A stretch of DNA of 6,848 bases, from contig DHPI01000054.1 in assembly GCA_002407865.1 (NCBI GenBank), forward strand, positions 10,685 through 17,532. The letters are read 5' to 3'. The notes under the pieces are model-generated. The model saw only the letters and a program-made list of their open reading frames with translations, was not told the origin of the DNA and did no database searches. The DNA is from Spirochaetia bacterium UBA5368 (lineage in GTDB: Bacteria; Spirochaetota; UBA4802; UBA5368). Position 1 is the first letter of the stretch. The number at the start of each line of letters is the position of its first letter. A program made the translations under genes and the position numbers. This document shows positions 1 through 6,518 of this stretch, piece after piece.

Positions 1-497
1 GGGTGCGGCATGTTACGGTGGGATCGGGCATACGCTACGACCTCCTGATGCGGGATGACGAAAAATATTTACTCGAGCTGATGCGCCGGCACGTGAGCGG
101 CTACCTGAAAATCGCGCCCGAACACACCTCCGAAAGGGTGCTTGGCGCGATGCGGAAAACGCCCGTGTATCCGCTTGAAAAATTTGCAGAACGTTTTGAG
201 CGGAACAAACGCGCACTGGGAAAAAAGATGTACATTCTGCCGTATCTCATGTCGTGCCATCCCGGATGCTCGCAATCCGATATGAGCGGCCTGCGGGCGA
301 CGATGCTTTCGATTTTCGGAAGTATCCCCGAGCAGGTGCAGGCCTTTATTCCCCTGCCGATGACCCTCTCGTCGGTGCAGTTTTATACCGGCGTTGATCC
401 GCTTACTGGCGATGAGGTGTTTGTCGAGCGCGACGGCGCAAAGCGCAGAATGCAGCACGCTGTTCTCACAAAAAAGGGCCCTGAAAACAGGCACTAA
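1..497 (+). CDS. YgiQ-family radical SAM protein, C-terminal part (5' end outside window)
   Basis: This is the last 164 or so residues of a protein of the YgiQ / UPF0313 radical SAM family. The frame is open from the first base and stops with TAA at 495-497. Family-like stretches are GSGIRYDL near the start, SGYLKIAPEHTSERVL, the loop PYLMSCHPGC, and EQVQAFIPLPMTLSSVQFYTG followed by DPLTGDEVFV. The CxxxCxxC motif expected to bind the 4Fe-4S cluster would lie upstream, outside the window, so catalytic competence cannot be judged. The GTG at 3 is almost certainly an internal valine codon, not a start. The substrate of the family is not established as far as I know. The C-terminus ends soon after the conserved block. 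The next gene, recA, is 180 bases away and has its own candidate control region, so co-transcription is uncertain. Confidence 0.88.
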   Translation, partial: VRHVTVGSGIRYDLLMRDDEKYLLELMRRHVSGYLKIAPEHTSERVLGAMRKTPVYPLEKFAERFERNKRALGKKMYILPYLMSCHPGCSQSDMSGLRATMLSIFGSIPEQVQAFIPLPMTLSSVQFYTGVDPLTGDEVFVERDGAKRRMQHAVLTKKGPENRH

Positions 498-566
498 ACA
501 TATTTTAAGTATTTTTATTGACTTTTTCGATGCAATGACCGACAAGTGAAATGTACATGCTTTTTT

Positions 567-613
567 CAACGAAATGTTTTATATTTTGTTGCATAATTTC
601 GTATACATTTACG
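567..613. promoter_or_regulatory. Overlapping dyad symmetries upstream of recA, candidate operator region
   Basis: Three inverted repeats crowd this AT-rich stretch. CAACGAAA (567-574) faces TTTTGTTG (584-591), seven of eight positions complementary, nine bases apart. ACGAAAT (569-575) faces ATTTCGT (596-602), perfect over seven bases. CGTA (600-603) faces TACG (610-613) across six bases. recA genes are commonly repressed by LexA, whose operator differs between phyla. None of these dyads is one of the LexA boxes I know well (CTGT-N8-ACAG, GAAC-N4-GTTC, TTTG-N5-CAAA). An operator role is inferred from position and symmetry only; AT-rich DNA gives chance dyads. Confidence 0.3.
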
Positions 614-615
614 AT
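586..615 (+). promoter_or_regulatory. Weak candidate sigma-70-type promoter for recA
   Basis: TTGTTG (586-591) and TACGAT (610-615) are 18 bases apart. They match the -35 and -10 consensus at three and four of six positions. Transcription would start near 622, about 55 bases before the recA start. The palindromic CGTA/TACG element would lie between and over these boxes, a usual place for a repressor site. A better -35 (TTGACT, 518-523) lies upstream but has no good -10 at normal spacing. Low confidence. Confidence 0.28.
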
Positions 616-677
616 GATAGGGCGGATGGGCGCGGCGGAATGCGCGCCGTCCAGGATATTACGGTAAGGAGCGGATA

Positions 678-1721
<1,044 letters not shown>

Positions 1722-1764
1722 CCGGGCGGCGTGGCAGGCGTACGAATGGGCGGTTTCTGATTGT

Positions 1765-2517
1765 ATGCGTGAAATGACCCTTAAAACGTCCGACGATATC
1801 AGCCGTATATGGGAGGCGGGCCGGATAATTGCCGAAATATTTCGCGCCCTGCGGGGAATGAACTTTAACGGCGTATCGTCGTGGGATATCGATGTTTTCA
1901 TTGACGATGCAATCCGCGAGCGCAGGGCTCGTCCGTCGTTTAAAACTATTAGAAATTACGACTTCGCAAGCTGCATTTCGATCAATCACGAAATAGTGCA
2001 TGGGCTTCCATCGAAAAGGAAGATTGTTCGCAGCGGCGATATCGTAAAGATCGACATCGGCGTGGTAAAAAACGGCTATTTTGCCGACGCGTGCGTCACG
2101 TTTGCCGTAGAGCCGGTCAGTGAAACCGCAAAGAAACTTATAGATGTTACCGGGGAGGCGCTGCGAAGGGCGATTGTTATGCTTGTGCCGGGCAGGCGGC
2201 TTGGCGATATCGGCCATGCGATTCAGCAGTATGCCGAGGGCTTTGGATTCAGCGTTGTGCGTGATTTTACCGGTCACGGTGTGGGATTTGCCGTGCACGA
2301 GCAGCCGACGGTGCCGCATTTCGGCGTGGAGGGCACCGGCGTGAGGCTTGAGGCGGGAATGGTGCTGGCGATAGAGCCGATGATAAATGAAGGCGGCCAT
2401 GAGGTGAGAAACCTTGGTGACGGCTGGACCGTGGTAACCGCCGACGGAAAGCTCTCGGCGCAGTTTGAACATACGATCGCGGTTACTGAAAGCGGCCCCC
2501 GTATCCTGACGATATGA
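1765..2517 (+). CDS. map: Methionine aminopeptidase, type I
   Basis: Removes the initiator methionine from nascent proteins in the cytoplasm. It is a metal-dependent 'pita-bread' fold enzyme. With the start at 1765 the protein has 250 residues, typical for bacterial type I enzymes. All key residues fall at the numbers known for the E. coli enzyme: H79 in VHG, metal ligands D97 (KIDIG) and D108 (FADAC), H171 (GHGVG), H178 (HEQP), E204 (AIEPM) and E235 (FEHT). This agreement is the best argument for the start, because the Shine-Dalgarno is poor (only GGGCGG, 11 bases upstream). ATG 1774 is an alternative. The frame is open back into the end of recA from 1678, but that extension ([10 protein letters not shown]...) is not family-like. 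The stop TGA overlaps the ribosome-binding site of the next small gene, suggesting one transcription unit. Confidence 0.96.
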   Translation: MREMTLKTSDDISRIWEAGRIIAEIFRALRGMNFNGVSSWDIDVFIDDAIRERRARPSFKTIRNYDFASCISINHEIVHGLPSKRKIVRSGDIVKIDIGVVKNGYFADACVTFAVEPVSETAKKLIDVTGEALRRAIVMLVPGRRLGDIGHAIQQYAEGFGFSVVRDFTGHGVGFAVHEQPTVPHFGVEGTGVRLEAGMVLAIEPMINEGGHEVRNLGDGWTVVTADGKLSAQFEHTIAVTESGPRILTI

Positions 2518-2519
2518 GG
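2516..2519 (+). promoter_or_regulatory. Ribosome-binding site overlapping the map stop codon
   Basis: GAGG overlaps the map stop (TGA 2515-2517) and lies seven bases before the ATG at 2527. It fixes the start of the small exported-protein gene and suggests its translation is coupled to that of map. Confidence 0.55.
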
Positions 2520-2526
2520 CGCTAGT

Positions 2527-2699
2527 ATGAAGATACTATCATGCATACTCGTCGCGGTGATGGCGGCGGGCGCGGCGGGGTCACTGCTGAGGGGAATGTT
2601 CCTCCCGAAGATGAAGACTGGGCCGTAATTCAATGTGTATCCAAATGTGACGAACGCCAGAAAAAATGCTATAATGACTGTGATAGCTACACGTATTAG
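2527..2699 (+). pseudogene. Tiny exported twin-CX3C protein, split by a one-base frame break
   Basis: From ATG 2527, frame one encodes a signal-peptide-like start (MKILSCILVAVMAAGAAG), then continues in unlikely sequence to a TAA at 2626-2628 (33 residues). An overlapping frame, one base back, then reads EDEDWAV and a segment with C-x3-C-x6-C-x3-C, ending in SYTY and TAG at 2697-2699. One extra G in the GGGG run at 2577-2580 would join them into a 57-residue protein. It would have a hydrophobic core, a plausible signal peptidase I site after VTA (19-21), and a hydrophilic mature part of about 36 residues with cysteines at 37, 41, 48 and 52. The four cysteines could form two disulfides holding a helical hairpin, or bind metal; that is inference. 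No family is recognised. Possible causes are a recent mutation, an assembly or sequencing error, or recoding. The second frame alone could start at ATG 2541, but its Arg/Gly-rich beginning looks non-native. Confidence 0.55.
2667..2675 (+). promoter_or_regulatory. Extended -10 promoter element, candidate for folE2
   Basis: TGCTATAAT is a perfect extended -10 box (TG-n-TATAAT). No good -35 is present; TGTGAC at 2646-2651, 18 bases upstream, is the nearest. Transcription would start near 2682, leaving a leader of about 38 bases before the folE2 ATG. It lies inside the small cysteine-rich gene, so coding constraint could explain it by chance. Confidence 0.38.
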
Positions 2700-2719
2700 A
2701 TAGTATACAAGAGAACACG

Positions 2720-3508
2720 ATGCAGAACAAGCAATTACGTGACATACAATCAGAACCGGATATGCGCAACCTTCCCATCAACAAAGTGGGGGTGAAAGAC
2801 ATATCGTATCCGGTGGTTGTGCTCGACAAGGCGGAGGGCAAACAGCATACGGTTGCGCGCGTCAACATGTTCGTCGACCTGCCGCACAATTTCCGCGGAA
2901 CGCATATGAGCCGCTTTATCGAGATACTCAACCGCTACCGCGAGGGAATAAGTACGCTCATTATCCGCAGCATACTCGATGAAATGAAGACGCAGCTTGA
3001 GGCGAAAAACGCGCACTTCGAGATCGATTTTCCATATTTCATCACGAAGGAGGCGCCGGTCACGCGTGAAAAGGCGAAAATGGAGTACCGCTGCAGGCTT
3101 ATGGCGAATTCGTTCGACGATTTTTATATGCTCGAAGTGCGCGTGCCGGTGCTGTCGCTGTGCCCATGTTCTAAGGAAATCAGCGATTTTGGCGCGCATA
3201 ACCAGCGTTCGATAATGACCATCAGCATCAAGGCGCGCGAACGCATCTGGATTGAGGATGTTATTGAGATAGCTGAATCGGCGGCATCATGCGACATCTA
3301 TTCAATTTTAAAACGCGAGGACGAAAAGTATATCACCGAGAAGGCCTACAATAATCCCATGTTCGTGGAGGATATGGTGCGCAGCGCCGCCGAAAAGCTG
3401 ATGCGGAATGAAAAGATACTCTGGTTCTCGGTTGAATCCGAAAATATGGAATCGATCCACAACCACTCGGCGTATGCGCAGATAGAAATGGGGCTTGGCG
3501 GGAAATAG
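2720..3508 (+). CDS. folE2: GTP cyclohydrolase I, type IB (FolE2)
   Basis: Converts GTP to 7,8-dihydroneopterin triphosphate, the first step toward tetrahydrofolate and, in many bacteria, queuosine. The 262-residue length and sequence fit the FolE2/MptA family, not the shorter zinc-dependent FolE. Landmarks: the N-terminal VGVKDISYPV (23-32), GTHMSRF (60-66), the catalytic cysteine motif SLCPCSKEIS (146-155, C148 and C150), AHNQRS with H160, and ENMESIHNHSAYA near the end (241-253). The cysteine, this histidine and downstream acidic or histidine residues are the expected active-site and metal set, though I have not aligned them residue by residue. FolE2 enzymes work with metals other than zinc and are often used or induced under zinc limitation; no clear Zur site was seen here. 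The upstream AGAG (2710-2713) is a weak ribosome-binding site six bases before the ATG. The gene ends facing a minus-strand gene. Confidence 0.95.
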   Translation: MQNKQLRDIQSEPDMRNLPINKVGVKDISYPVVVLDKAEGKQHTVARVNMFVDLPHNFRGTHMSRFIEILNRYREGISTLIIRSILDEMKTQLEAKNAHFEIDFPYFITKEAPVTREKAKMEYRCRLMANSFDDFYMLEVRVPVLSLCPCSKEISDFGAHNQRSIMTISIKARERIWIEDVIEIAESAASCDIYSILKREDEKYITEKAYNNPMFVEDMVRSAAEKLMRNEKILWFSVESENMESIHNHSAYAQIEMGLGGK

Positions 3509-3516
3509 AACCCGGC

Positions 3517-3580
3517 CGCACACGCGCCGCGAGAATTGACAGCCTTCCACACGGCATGCCGCGTCCGCGGCGCACACGCG
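3517..3580. repeat. GC-rich repeats between convergent genes
   Basis: A 10-base direct repeat CGCACACGCG (3517-3526 and 3571-3580) brackets the region. Inside, GCGCCGCG (3524-3531) is perfectly complementary to CGCGGCGC (3566-3573), and CGGCATGCCG (3552-3561) is a perfect 10-base palindrome. The stretch separates the folE2 stop from the stop of the minus-strand gene, so it may act as a two-way transcription end. No T-run follows the stems, so it is not a standard intrinsic terminator. Confidence 0.4.
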
Positions 3581-4327
3581 TCAGTATTTCGGTATATCCA
3601 GGTCGGTGTCGTACAGCTTGCGCGGTATTACCAGAAAGAGCATCAGCATGGTGATCGACAGTATAACCAGGAGCGACATGCCGATGAGGATGATCATCTG
3701 ATTGTTGATCGCGTCGATGCGGCTCTGGAGCATGCCCAGGCGGAACGCCCCCCAGTGCCGGTCTTTTACACGCACCGCGGAAGCGATGTCCCATATCTTT
3801 TCGCCGGTGTCCTGGTAATAAAGCTGTTTCAGTGTGCCGTCGCCGTTAAACCGCGCCGCGTTGAGGCCGGCGGCATCATTAAATATCCGCTTCGATCTGC
3901 TCCATTGTATATTGTGGGGGAGATCTGACGCGGGCTTGGAGAATTTGGCGTTATGCGTCGGCGCGTAGCCGTTTCTGTCGACCAGTACCGCGTACGAGAT
4001 GTCGGAATCCTGTAAAAACTCGTCCATAATTTTCTGTACGTAGGTGTCGAAAATCCGGTCATATTTTGTCGTGTATTTCTTCGGGTTGGTGCCCGGAATC
4101 TCCACGTATGCCGTGTCGAAGGCGTCGTTTTCGCTTAATAGTCTTGCGTCGATCATGAAGCCGATCGTTTCGCTTAATACGCGCGCGCCGATCATCGCCT
4201 CGATGCGGCATTTCTCGAAAAGCTGGGTTTCGATGTTGTCGAACATTCGCACGATGACCAGGTATGAACTGATGCAGAGAAGAAAACACAGGCCCAGAAC
4301 GATCATAATCTTGGCTTTAAGGTTCAT
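3581..4327 (-). CDS. Membrane-anchored chemoreceptor-type sensor domain without output domain
   Basis: The 248-residue protein has a cytoplasmic N-terminus with TM1 at about 5-27, an extracytoplasmic domain of about 180 residues, and TM2 at about 211-234. A tail of about 14 residues follows TM2, beginning PRKLYDTDL. The domain contains VLVDRNGYAPTHNAKFS (114-130), RSKRIFNDAAGL (144-155), YQDTGEKIWDIASAVRV (171-187) and DRHWGAFRLGM (189-199). These resemble the ligand-binding Cache-like part of some methyl-accepting chemotaxis proteins. Such receptors continue after TM2 with HAMP and methyl-accepting domains. Here a TGA ends the frame and no such sequence follows before folE2. It may act with a partner protein or be a truncated receptor. 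GAGGGG just before the ATG and a strong promoter upstream suggest it is expressed. Its ligand cannot be read from the sequence. Confidence 0.8.
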   Translation of the reverse strand: MNLKAKIMIVLGLCFLLCISSYLVIVRMFDNIETQLFEKCRIEAMIGARVLSETIGFMIDARLLSENDAFDTAYVEIPGTNPKKYTTKYDRIFDTYVQKIMDEFLQDSDISYAVLVDRNGYAPTHNAKFSKPASDLPHNIQWSRSKRIFNDAAGLNAARFNGDGTLKQLYYQDTGEKIWDIASAVRVKDRHWGAFRLGMLQSRIDAINNQMIILIGMSLLVILSITMLMLFLVIPRKLYDTDLDIPKY

Positions 4328-4407
4328 ACGCGCCCCTCTTCTCTACAGTAGTGGAAACGGTTCCCGGCGTGGGCACGCAAAATGCGCGCCGGCCGCCGCT
4401 TCTTCCT

Positions 4408-4436
4408 TCTATACATATATTCATTTAATATGTCAA
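4408..4436 (-). promoter_or_regulatory. Consensus-like sigma-70 promoter for the minus-strand sensor gene
   Basis: Read on the minus strand, TTGACA (4431-4436) is followed after exactly 17 bases by TATAGA (4408-4413). That is a perfect -35 and five of six at the -10, with ideal spacing in AT-rich DNA. Transcription would start near 4401, giving a leader of about 73 bases before the ATG at 4327. It looks constitutive and vegetative, with no flagellar-type sigma-28 pattern noticed. Confidence 0.65.
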
Positions 4437-4485
4437 TAATATTATTTTTGTCCAGAGAACGCGCGCACGGCGGCAGTTTATTTTA

Positions 4486-4515
4486 TTGACAGGATAAAAT
4501 TGTGCGCCGTAGTAT
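4486..4515 (+). promoter_or_regulatory. Sigma-70-type promoter for asnS
   Basis: TTGACA (4486-4491) is followed after 18 bases by TAGTAT (4510-4515), which matches the -10 consensus at four of six positions. Transcription would begin near 4522, leaving about 77 bases of leader before the asnS ATG. It is divergent from the promoter at 4408-4436, and the two -35 boxes are about 50 bases apart. Confidence 0.5.
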
Positions 4516-4522
4516 TTTGCGT

Positions 4523-4564
4523 CGGCCGGGTTCTGCGCCATAAAATGCCGCGGGCGCACGGCCG
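4523..4564 (+). promoter_or_regulatory. Long hairpin in the predicted asnS mRNA leader
   Basis: CGGCCG (4523-4528) can pair with CGGCCG (4559-4564), and TGCGCC (4534-4539) with GGCGCA (4553-4558). This gives 12 GC-rich pairs with one five-base bulge on the 5' side and a 13-base loop. The structure would sit at the extreme 5' end of the transcript from the promoter at 4486-4515. No T-run follows, so it is not a plain terminator, and I saw no T-box motifs. It might stabilise the mRNA or bind a regulator; function is inferred. Confidence 0.4.
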
Positions 4565-4584
4565 TGAAACTGACAATTACAGAC

Positions 4585-4591
4585 GAGGAAG
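4585..4591 (+). promoter_or_regulatory. Strong ribosome-binding site fixing the asnS start
   Basis: GAGGAAG lies seven bases before the ATG at 4599. The frame is open further upstream to a TTG at 4500, but that extension crosses the predicted promoter and is not family-like. Confidence 0.8.
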
Positions 4592-4598
4592 TAACTCT

Positions 4599-5984
4599 AT
4601 GAAACGTGTTCTTGTGCGTGAAATTCTGCAATCCGACACATCGGGTTTTGACGTGCTTGTGAAAGGCTGGGTCAGGACGAAACGGGATTCAAAAGGATTC
4701 AGCTTTTTGGAGGTCAACGACGGCTCCACCATAAAAAACATCCAGGTCGTGGCGGAAGAGTCGATGCCCGGCTACGATGAGGTGTTGAAGATATCGACGG
4801 GATGCAGTGTCGCGGTCGAGGGCGAGCTTGTCGATTCGCCCGGCAAGGGCCAGAAGTACGAGATAAAGGCGCGATCGATACACGTGTACGGGTGGGCCGA
4901 TTCCGAGCGGTACCCGCTGCAGAAGAAAAATCACACGTTCGAGTTTTTGCGCGAAATCGCCCATCTGCGGCCGCGCACCAATACCTTCGGCGCGGTGCTC
5001 CGGGTCCGCAACGCCCTCTCGTATGCGATACACAGCTTTTTCCAGAACAAGGGGTTCGTCTACGTTCATACGCCGATTATCACCGCCAGCGATTGCGAGG
5101 GCGCGGGGGAGATGTTTCGCGTAACGACGCTTGACCTGAAGAACGTTCCCATAGTGAACGGCGATATCGACTACGAGGAGGATTTTTTCGGAAAAAAGGC
5201 GGGCCTTACCGTGAGCGGTCAGCTTGAGGGCGAACTGCTTGCCACGGCGCTTGGTAATATTTACACTTTCGGCCCCACGTTCAGGGCCGAGAACTCCAAT
5301 ACGTCGCGCCACCTTGCCGAATTCTGGATGGTCGAGCCGGAGATGGCCTTTGCCGAACTGCCCGACGATATCAGCCTTGCCGAGGAATTTCTGAAATACA
5401 TTTTCAAGTACTGTATCGATACATGCCCCGATGACCTCGAATTTTTTGACATGCGCATACAGAAGGGCCTGATCAGCTCGCTCGAGGATATTATCCTGTC
5501 GAATTTCGAGATCATCACCTATACCGAGGCGGTCGATATTCTGAAAAAATCGGGTGAAAAATTCGAGTATCCCGTCGAATGGGGCACGGATCTTCAATCG
5601 GAGCACGAGCGTTACATCACCGAAAAGAAATTTAACAAACCTGTTGTGGTGACCGATTATCCGAAGGATATCAAGGCGTTTTACATGAAGCTGAACGATG
5701 ACGGAAAAACCGTGCGCGCGATGGACGTGCTGGTGCCGAGGATCGGCGAAATCATAGGCGGCTCCGAGCGGGAGTACCGGTATGATGTTTTGGTTGACAG
5801 AATGAAAAATTCCGGATTAAATCCTGAAGAATACTGGTGGTATTTGGATATACGGCGTTTTGGCAGCGTGCCCCATGCCGGATTCGGTCTCGGCTTTGAA
5901 CGCACGGTGCAGTATATTACGGGCATGCAGAATATCCGCGACGTGATCCCGTTCCCGCGCACGCCGAAGAGCGCGGATTTTTAA
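4599..5984 (+). CDS. asnS: Asparaginyl-tRNA synthetase (class IIb)
   Basis: Charges tRNA-Asn with asparagine in the cytoplasm. The 461 residues are close to the usual bacterial length. An N-terminal OB-fold anticodon-binding domain occupies about 1-110, with [22 protein letters not shown] at 21-42. The class II catalytic core follows, with [16 protein letters not shown] (motif 1 region, 147-162), [10 protein letters not shown] (164-173), motif 2 [21 protein letters not shown] (228-248), and motif 3 [15 protein letters not shown] (428-442). The ending [10 protein letters not shown] (447-456) is typical. The EGAGEMF region and overall fit favour Asn over Asp specificity. A dedicated AsnRS means the host can make Asn-tRNA directly, though it does not rule out the amidation route. 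rpiB starts 39 bases downstream, so the two are probably co-transcribed. Confidence 0.97.
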   Translation: MKRVLVREILQSDTSGFDVLVKGWVRTKRDSKGFSFLEVNDGSTIKNIQVVAEESMPGYDEVLKISTGCSVAVEGELVDSPGKGQKYEIKARSIHVYGWADSERYPLQKKNHTFEFLREIAHLRPRTNTFGAVLRVRNALSYAIHSFFQNKGFVYVHTPIITASDCEGAGEMFRVTTLDLKNVPIVNGDIDYEEDFFGKKAGLTVSGQLEGELLATALGNIYTFGPTFRAENSNTSRHLAEFWMVEPEMAFAELPDDISLAEEFLKYIFKYCIDTCPDDLEFFDMRIQKGLISSLEDIILSNFEIITYTEAVDILKKSGEKFEYPVEWGTDLQSEHERYITEKKFNKPVVVTDYPKDIKAFYMKLNDDGKTVRAMDVLVPRIGEIIGGSEREYRYDVLVDRMKNSGLNPEEYWWYLDIRRFGSVPHAGFGLGFERTVQYITGMQNIRDVIPFPRTPKSADF

Positions 5985-6023
5985 TGCAGGCGCCAGCGGA
6001 CAGGAATCGGCAGAAGGGGCGAG

Positions 6024-6470
6024 ATGAAAATTGCAATAGGCTCTGACCATGCGGGATATTCGCTGAAGGAAGCGATAAAGAGGGCGCACCCGGAAATCGA
6101 GTTTATCGATGGGGGTGCGTTTTCCGAGGAATCGGTCGATTATCCCGACCACATCGCACGGACCGCGACGGCGGTGAAAAACGCTGAAGTCGATCTCGGC
6201 ATCGGTATCTGCGGTACCGGCATCGGCGCGTCGATTGTGGCCAACAAGTTCGGCGGCATACGCGCCGCGCTGTGTACGAACGAATTTATGGCGGAGATGT
6301 CGAGGCGGCACAATAACGCCAACATGCTCATCCTCGGCGCGCGCGTTGTCGACGAGAGCCTCGCGTTGCGGATAGTGGCGACATGGCTTGAAACGCCATA
6401 CGAGGGCGGGCGGCACCAGCGCCGGCTCGACAAGATAGCCTTACTGGAAAAAGAAAACGGCGTGCGATAA
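6024..6470 (+). CDS. rpiB: Ribose-5-phosphate isomerase B
   Basis: Interconverts ribulose 5-phosphate and ribose 5-phosphate in the non-oxidative pentose phosphate pathway. The 148 residues are normal for the RpiB/LacAB family. Visible features: phosphosugar-binding GSDHAG (6-11); YPDHIA (40-45); the active-site loop GICGTGIGASI (61-71) with the presumed catalytic base C63 and T65; RAALC (80-84); RRHNNANMLILGARVV (94-109) with H96, equivalent to the ring-opening histidine; and EGGRHQRRLDKI (127-138) with phosphate-binding arginines. The cysteine and the SRRHNNAN motif favour ribose-type RpiB over galactose-6-phosphate isomerase subunits. AAGGGG (6014-6019), four bases before the ATG, supports the start. 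It follows asnS closely without a visible terminator and probably shares its transcript. Confidence 0.96.
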   Translation: MKIAIGSDHAGYSLKEAIKRAHPEIEFIDGGAFSEESVDYPDHIARTATAVKNAEVDLGIGICGTGIGASIVANKFGGIRAALCTNEFMAEMSRRHNNANMLILGARVVDESLALRIVATWLETPYEGGRHQRRLDKIALLEKENGVR

Positions 6471-6518
6471 TCCCTGATTTTCCCGAGGAGGACCCGCGCG
6501 TGTGGGGAAGCGTATGCG

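Noticed and set aside
518..523. TTGACT as the recA -35 box
   Set aside because: No acceptable -10 sequence lies 16 to 18 bases downstream.
551..558. ATGTACAT palindrome upstream of recA as an operator
   Set aside because: An eight-base palindrome in AT-rich DNA is expected by chance, and it lies well upstream of the promoter candidate.
2574..2580. Programmed -1 frameshift site in the mini-gene
   Set aside because: G GCG GGG does not allow both tRNAs to re-pair after a -1 slip, and no clear downstream stimulatory structure was identified. A mutation or sequencing error is simpler.
3536..3928. 130-residue plus-strand frame after folE2
   Set aside because: It runs antisense to the sensor gene, whose reading is supported by membrane segments, family-like motifs, a ribosome-binding site and a promoter.
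4500..4598. N-terminal extension of asnS from TTG 4500
   Set aside because: It overlaps the predicted promoter and leader hairpin. GAGGAAG points to ATG 4599, and the 461-residue product matches the family length.
4689..5606. 305-residue open frame opposite asnS
   Set aside because: Shadow of asnS: low-complexity Arg/Gly/Leu composition, no known motif, and opposed to a strongly conserved gene.
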